A stretch of 64,000 nucleotides of DNA from Bacteroidales bacterium UBA6851 (lineage in GTDB: Bacteria; Bacteroidota; Bacteroidia; Bacteroidales; UBA932), in NCBI GenBank assembly GCA_002451795.1, contig DKDJ01000012.1:74792-138791 (forward strand), in the 5' to 3' direction. The stretch's first letter is position 1; the number at the start of each line of letters is the position of its first letter. Shown here one piece after another: positions 60,376 to 64,000 of the stretch. A model generated the notes under the pieces. The model was not told the origin of the DNA. It did no database searches and saw nothing but the letters and a program-made list of their open reading frames with translations. The translations under genes and the position numbers were made by a program.

Positions 60376-62358
60376 ATGAATACAAAAAAAACTTTACTTT
60401 CGCTTGCGGCGAGTGTCGCAGCCATCTCTTTGTCAGGACAGACAAATGATTTTTCCATTGATGTGGGACGGGTTGGTGCGCCGATACAGCCGACCATGTA
60501 TGGTATCTTCATCGAGGATATCAACTTTGCCGCTGACGGGGGACTTTATGCCGAATTGGTGAAGAACCGTTCGTTTGAATTCCCTAACCATCTTCAGGGC
60601 TGGAGAGTAGGAGGAAATGTTGAGGTGCGTGATGACGGTCCGTTTGAACGTAATCCTCATTATCTGAGGCTTTTGAGCTCAGGGCATCCTCACAAATACA
60701 CAGCGGTGGAGAATGAGGGTTTCTTCGGAATCGGACTGAAAAAAGATGCGACCTACCGGTTCAGCGTATGGGCAAGAATGGTGAAGCCTGGTACAAAGGG
60801 TGCTTTACAGGTGGAGTTCATTGATCGGGCATCTATGGATGAAGTTCAGGCAAGCACAACTGCCGAAATCAGCATTGAATCTTCTCAGTGGAAGAAATAT
60901 GAGATAGTGATGACCTCCAAGGTGACCGATCCGAAGGCCACGCTTCGTATTTTCCTCGTCGGAAGTGATGCTATTGATATTGAGCACGTCTCTCTCTTCC
61001 CGACGGATACGTGGATGGGACACGAGAATGGTTTGAGGAAGGATCTTGCACAGGCTCTGTATGACCTTCATCCCGGGCTTTTCCGTTTCCCTGGCGGATG
61101 TATCGTGGAGGGAACGGATCTTGAGACAAGGTACCAGTGGAAGAATAGTGTGGGTCCTGTAGAGAATCGTCCGCTCAACGAGAACCGTTGGCAGCACACG
61201 TTCCAGTATAGATTTTACCCTGACTATTACCAGTCTTATGGTCTTGGCTTCTATGAGTATTTCCTTCTGTCTGAAGAGATTGGAGCTGAGCCTCTTCCGG
61301 TGCTTAGCTGCGGGCTTGCCTGTCAGTTCCAAAATGATAGCGAGAGTGCTCATCAGAGAATAGACGAACTTAAGCCATATATTGATGATGCTCTTGACCT
61401 TATAGAGTTCGCCAATGGTTCTGTTGATAGCCAATGGGGCTCAGTGAGGGCATCGATGGGACATCCAGAACCATTTGGACTTAAGTTTCTTGCTATAGGC
61501 AATGAGCAGTGGGATCAGACATATATTGACCATCTCAAGCCTTTTGTGGATGCTATCCGCAAGGCCCATCCGGAGATTAAGTTGGTCGGGACTTCAGGCC
61601 CGAATTCGGAGGGTGATCAGTTCGATTTCCTATGGCCGGAGATGAAAAAGATTGGCGCAGACCTTGTGGACGAGCATTTCTACCGTCCAGAGTCCTGGTT
61701 CCTTTCTCAGGGGGCGAGGTACGACAGTTATGACAGGAACGGACCGAAGGTCTTTGCGGGCGAGTATGCCTGCCATGGCGCCGGGAAGAAATGGAATCAC
61801 TTCGAGGCTTCATTGCTTGAGGCTGCATTCATGACTGGTCTTGAGAGAAATGCTGATGTGGTACACATGGCTACCTATGCTCCTCTCTTCGCGCACGTGG
61901 AGGGATGGCAGTGGAGGCCGGATCTCATCTGGTTTGACAATCTTCGCAGCATGCGTACTTGCAGCTGGTATGTGCAGAATCTCTATACTACATATAAGGG
62001 GACAAATGTGCTGAGCCTTACCATGGACGGACGTAGCGTTTCTGGAGCTGAAGGTCAAAACGGCCTTTTTGCAAGCTGTGTCCTTGATGCAGAGAAGAAA
62101 CGCATCTATGTTAAGGTGGCTAACACTTCCGATGATGCGCAGAATATTACTCTCAATTTCACGGGGCTGAAGAAGAAGCAGAAGCTGGAAGGGGTGGAAC
62201 TCGTGACTTATCACAGTGATGACCCTGATGCAGACAATACTTTGGATGAACCAAATAAAATCATTCCAGTAGGGGAGCCTCTTGAATTCACAGGTGATGT
62301 CTTAAGTACTTCTGTGGCAGCAAAGACATTTGCGGTTTACGTCTTGGCGATAAAGTAA
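60376..62358 (+). CDS. GH51 alpha-L-arabinofuranosidase
   Basis: 660 residues with a signal peptide (TLLSLAASVAAISLSGQ). Short N-terminal region, a carbohydrate-binding-like jelly roll (about 90-210), then the GH51 barrel with LAIGNEQWDQTYIDHLKP (acid/base Glu) and VFAGEYACHGAGKKWNHFEA (nucleophile Glu). Releases terminal arabinose from oligosaccharides made by the GH43 and GH54 enzymes. It lies 22 bases after the GH43 gene. Confidence 0.95.
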   Translation: MNTKKTLLSLAASVAAISLSGQTNDFSIDVGRVGAPIQPTMYGIFIEDINFAADGGLYAELVKNRSFEFPNHLQGWRVGGNVEVRDDGPFERNPHYLRLLSSGHPHKYTAVENEGFFGIGLKKDATYRFSVWARMVKPGTKGALQVEFIDRASMDEVQASTTAEISIESSQWKKYEIVMTSKVTDPKATLRIFLVGSDAIDIEHVSLFPTDTWMGHENGLRKDLAQALYDLHPGLFRFPGGCIVEGTDLETRYQWKNSVGPVENRPLNENRWQHTFQYRFYPDYYQSYGLGFYEYFLLSEEIGAEPLPVLSCGLACQFQNDSESAHQRIDELKPYIDDALDLIEFANGSVDSQWGSVRASMGHPEPFGLKFLAIGNEQWDQTYIDHLKPFVDAIRKAHPEIKLVGTSGPNSEGDQFDFLWPEMKKIGADLVDEHFYRPESWFLSQGARYDSYDRNGPKVFAGEYACHGAGKKWNHFEASLLEAAFMTGLERNADVVHMATYAPLFAHVEGWQWRPDLIWFDNLRSMRTCSWYVQNLYTTYKGTNVLSLTMDGRSVSGAEGQNGLFASCVLDAEKKRIYVKVANTSDDAQNITLNFTGLKKKQKLEGVELVTYHSDDPDADNTLDEPNKIIPVGEPLEFTGDVLSTSVAAKTFAVYVLAIK

Positions 62359-62421
62359 GGGGCGTTGATCCTTTGTAAGGCAAAAGCCTTGATTTCGCAC
62401 AGAATGTTATAATGAAAGTGG

Positions 62422-62453
62422 GGCTGATTACAACTTTGTAATCAGCCTTATTT
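62422..62453 (+). terminator. Terminator after the GH51 gene
   Basis: Stem GGCTGATTAC / GTAATCAGCC with a six-base loop and a TTATTT tail. It ends the arabinose locus. Confidence 0.8.
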
Positions 62454-62620
62454 AAAACATTACTTGCGTGCGAACTTGGTTCGTTATTTGAGTTGCGATA
62501 CATCGACTCCGAGAGGCCTTGCTTTTTCGCTTGGAGAACCTAACTAACTCCGCGAATGTAATAATAATTGTCGGTTCTGTCAAGTCCTTAATTTCTCGCG
62601 TACCGCAGAAGCCTTGAGTT

Positions 62621-62917
62621 CCGGAGATAATCAACTCTGATCATGGCTGCCAATTCACAAGCAAGGAATGGACTGACGCTCAGCACCCTGAAATGAAGGT
62701 CAGCATGGACGGCCGCGCCAAGGATAATATTTGGATAGAAGGATTTTGGAAAACGATAAAATACGAGTATATTTACATTAATCTGGAAGAAAACGGAGCG
62801 GACCTATTCTTTGGAATCAAGAGATTCATTGACGATTATAACTATCACCGTCGTCACCAAGGAATCAACCATACAGTACCAAGCAAACTCTACTTACGTC
62901 AGGTTGCTTGGCTTTAA
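62621..62917 (+). pseudogene. IS3-family transposase remnant (C-terminal part)
   Basis: Codons from 62621 encode PEIINSDHGCQFTSKEWTDA, then MDGRAKDNIWIEGFWKTIKY and FIDDYNYHRRHQGINHTVPS, the integrase-core C-terminus of IS3/IS150-type OrfB proteins. The Asp of NSDHG and Glu region of the DDE core are partly present, but a TGA at 62615 stops the frame upstream and the first part is missing. The preceding 160 bases (62460-62620) show no gene I can support. Confidence 0.85.
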
Positions 62918-62971
62918 CTAAAAAACAACAATGTGCCTGTTTAAATAACGGTAGTATTGTAAGAATAAATT

Positions 62972-63994
62972 ATGGCGAAGAAATTTGAAATACGAAACAG
63001 CACGGCTGAGTTTCTTACTTTTGTCGCAGAAGGAAAAGAACAAGGTGTTCAAGTGCTATATAAGGATGAAACGGTATGGGCTACTCAAAAGGCTATGGCA
63101 CAGCTTTTTGACTGTTCAACAGATAATATCGGATTGCATCTGAAGAATATCTTCAAGAGCGGAGAACTTGTTGAAGACTCAGTTACCGAGAAAAACTCGG
63201 CGACTGCCACAGATGGTAAGAACTACATGACAAAGTTCTACAATCTTGACGCTATCATTTCTGTTGGTTATCGAGTCAATTCTATCCGTGCCACTCAATT
63301 TCGCCAGTGGTGTACTTATGTCATTCGTCAGTTCTCTTTGCGCGGCTATATCATAGATAAGAAACGTATGGAGAATGGTTCGTTTATCGGTGAGGACTAC
63401 TTTGAGCATTTGCTGGCGGAGATACGTGAGATTAGATTGAGTGAACGAAGATTTTACCAAAAACTCACGGATATATACGCTACAGCAGTAGACTACAATA
63501 AAGATGCACCTACCACACGCTTATTCTATAAAAAAGTTCAGAATAAGATGCACTATGCTGTTCATGGACATACGGCAGCAGAACTTATAGTAGAAAGAGC
63601 CAATGCAGAGAAAGAGCATATGGGACTGACCACTTGGGATAATGCACCTGATGGAAAGATTGTCAAGCCAGATGTGAGTATCGCAAAGAACTATCTAAAA
63701 CAAGTGGAACTTGAAGATATGGGGAAACTTGTCAACTCCGTGCTTGACTTAGCAGAGCGCATGGCAAATCGTCATATTCCAATGACTATGGAAGATTGGG
63801 CTAATCGTATAGACATTATTCTTGAAGCTGGCGGTGATGCTGTGTTACATGACGCAGGAAAGGTTTCTGCTGAATTTGCCAAGAGCTTTGCAGAATCAGA
63901 GTTTGAAAAATATCGTGTGATACAAGACAAGTTATTCAGTTCTGATTTTGACAAATTCAATTCTTTACCATTTGATGCCATTTGTAATCAGTAA
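62972..63994 (+). CDS. RhuM family protein
   Basis: 340 residues, complete. The N-terminal domain contains VQVLYKDETVWATQKAMAQL, FDCSTDNIGLHLKNIFKSGE and GYRVNSIRATQFRQWCTYVI, the conserved RhuM/Bro-like region that often binds DNA. The C-terminal helical part contains MHYAVHGHTAAELIVERANA. Named for a Salmonella pathogenicity-island gene; biochemical function unknown and often found in mobile or defence regions. It starts 54 bases after the IS3 remnant. Confidence 0.88.
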   Translation: MAKKFEIRNSTAEFLTFVAEGKEQGVQVLYKDETVWATQKAMAQLFDCSTDNIGLHLKNIFKSGELVEDSVTEKNSATATDGKNYMTKFYNLDAIISVGYRVNSIRATQFRQWCTYVIRQFSLRGYIIDKKRMENGSFIGEDYFEHLLAEIREIRLSERRFYQKLTDIYATAVDYNKDAPTTRLFYKKVQNKMHYAVHGHTAAELIVERANAEKEHMGLTTWDNAPDGKIVKPDVSIAKNYLKQVELEDMGKLVNSVLDLAERMANRHIPMTMEDWANRIDIILEAGGDAVLHDAGKVSAEFAKSFAESEFEKYRVIQDKLFSSDFDKFNSLPFDAICNQ

Positions 63995-64000
63995 CTTTGA

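Overview
The window looks like a chromosomal segment of a Bacteroidota bacterium, most likely order Bacteroidales and probably gut-associated. The support is a SusC/SusD pair with a hybrid two-component regulator, a 286-residue primary sigma factor, and many promoters of the Bacteroidota type (TTTG, about 19-21 bases, TAnnTTTG). Species and genus cannot be fixed from the sequence alone.

Layout. 1-2.6 kb: the start of a GH31 glycosidase and rubrerythrin (minus strand). 2.7-6.7 kb: a tight four-gene plus-strand operon of membrane-lipid type enzymes (CDP-alcohol phosphatidyltransferase, cardiolipin synthase, UbiA prenyltransferase, radical SAM protein). 6.8-11.4 kb (minus): YccF, tRNA-Thr, and a probable dnaN - exonuclease - degenerate FAH-like - nhaA operon. 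11.5-19.7 kb (plus): HtrA protease, rpoD-argS-ygiQ with overlapping ends, a small acidic protein and a ClC channel. 19.7-24.4 kb: Tex, glycosyltransferases and a thioesterase. 24.4-27.2 kb: an ABC / GntR / lipoprotein operon. 27.2-36.2 kb: GSCFA protein, 5'-nucleotidase, ffh, META lipoprotein, CDF exporter, a dipeptidyl-peptidase operon. 36.3-41.6 kb: a polyamine-uptake operon (outer-membrane barrel, potA, potB, potC, potD).

42.8-45.4 kb is the most unusual part. A 195-bp segment holding the end of a malY/patB-like aminotransferase gene, the tRNA-Phe promoter and the 5' half of tRNA-Phe is present twice as a direct repeat, with about 10 differences, on either side of a 2.1-kb insert. The left copy has a truncated tRNA and damaged promoter; the right copy carries the intact tRNA-Phe. 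The insert holds an AAA ATPase gene bracketed by two copies of the same palindrome plus decayed gene fragments.

45.4-62.4 kb is an arabinose-polymer utilization locus: secreted GH54 arabinofuranosidase with extra modules, carboxylesterase, SusC, SusD, hybrid two-component regulator, GH43 arabinanase and GH51 arabinofuranosidase. Together these would bind arabinan or arabinoxylan oligosaccharides at the surface, import them and release arabinose. The locus ends next to an IS3 transposase remnant and a RhuM-family gene.
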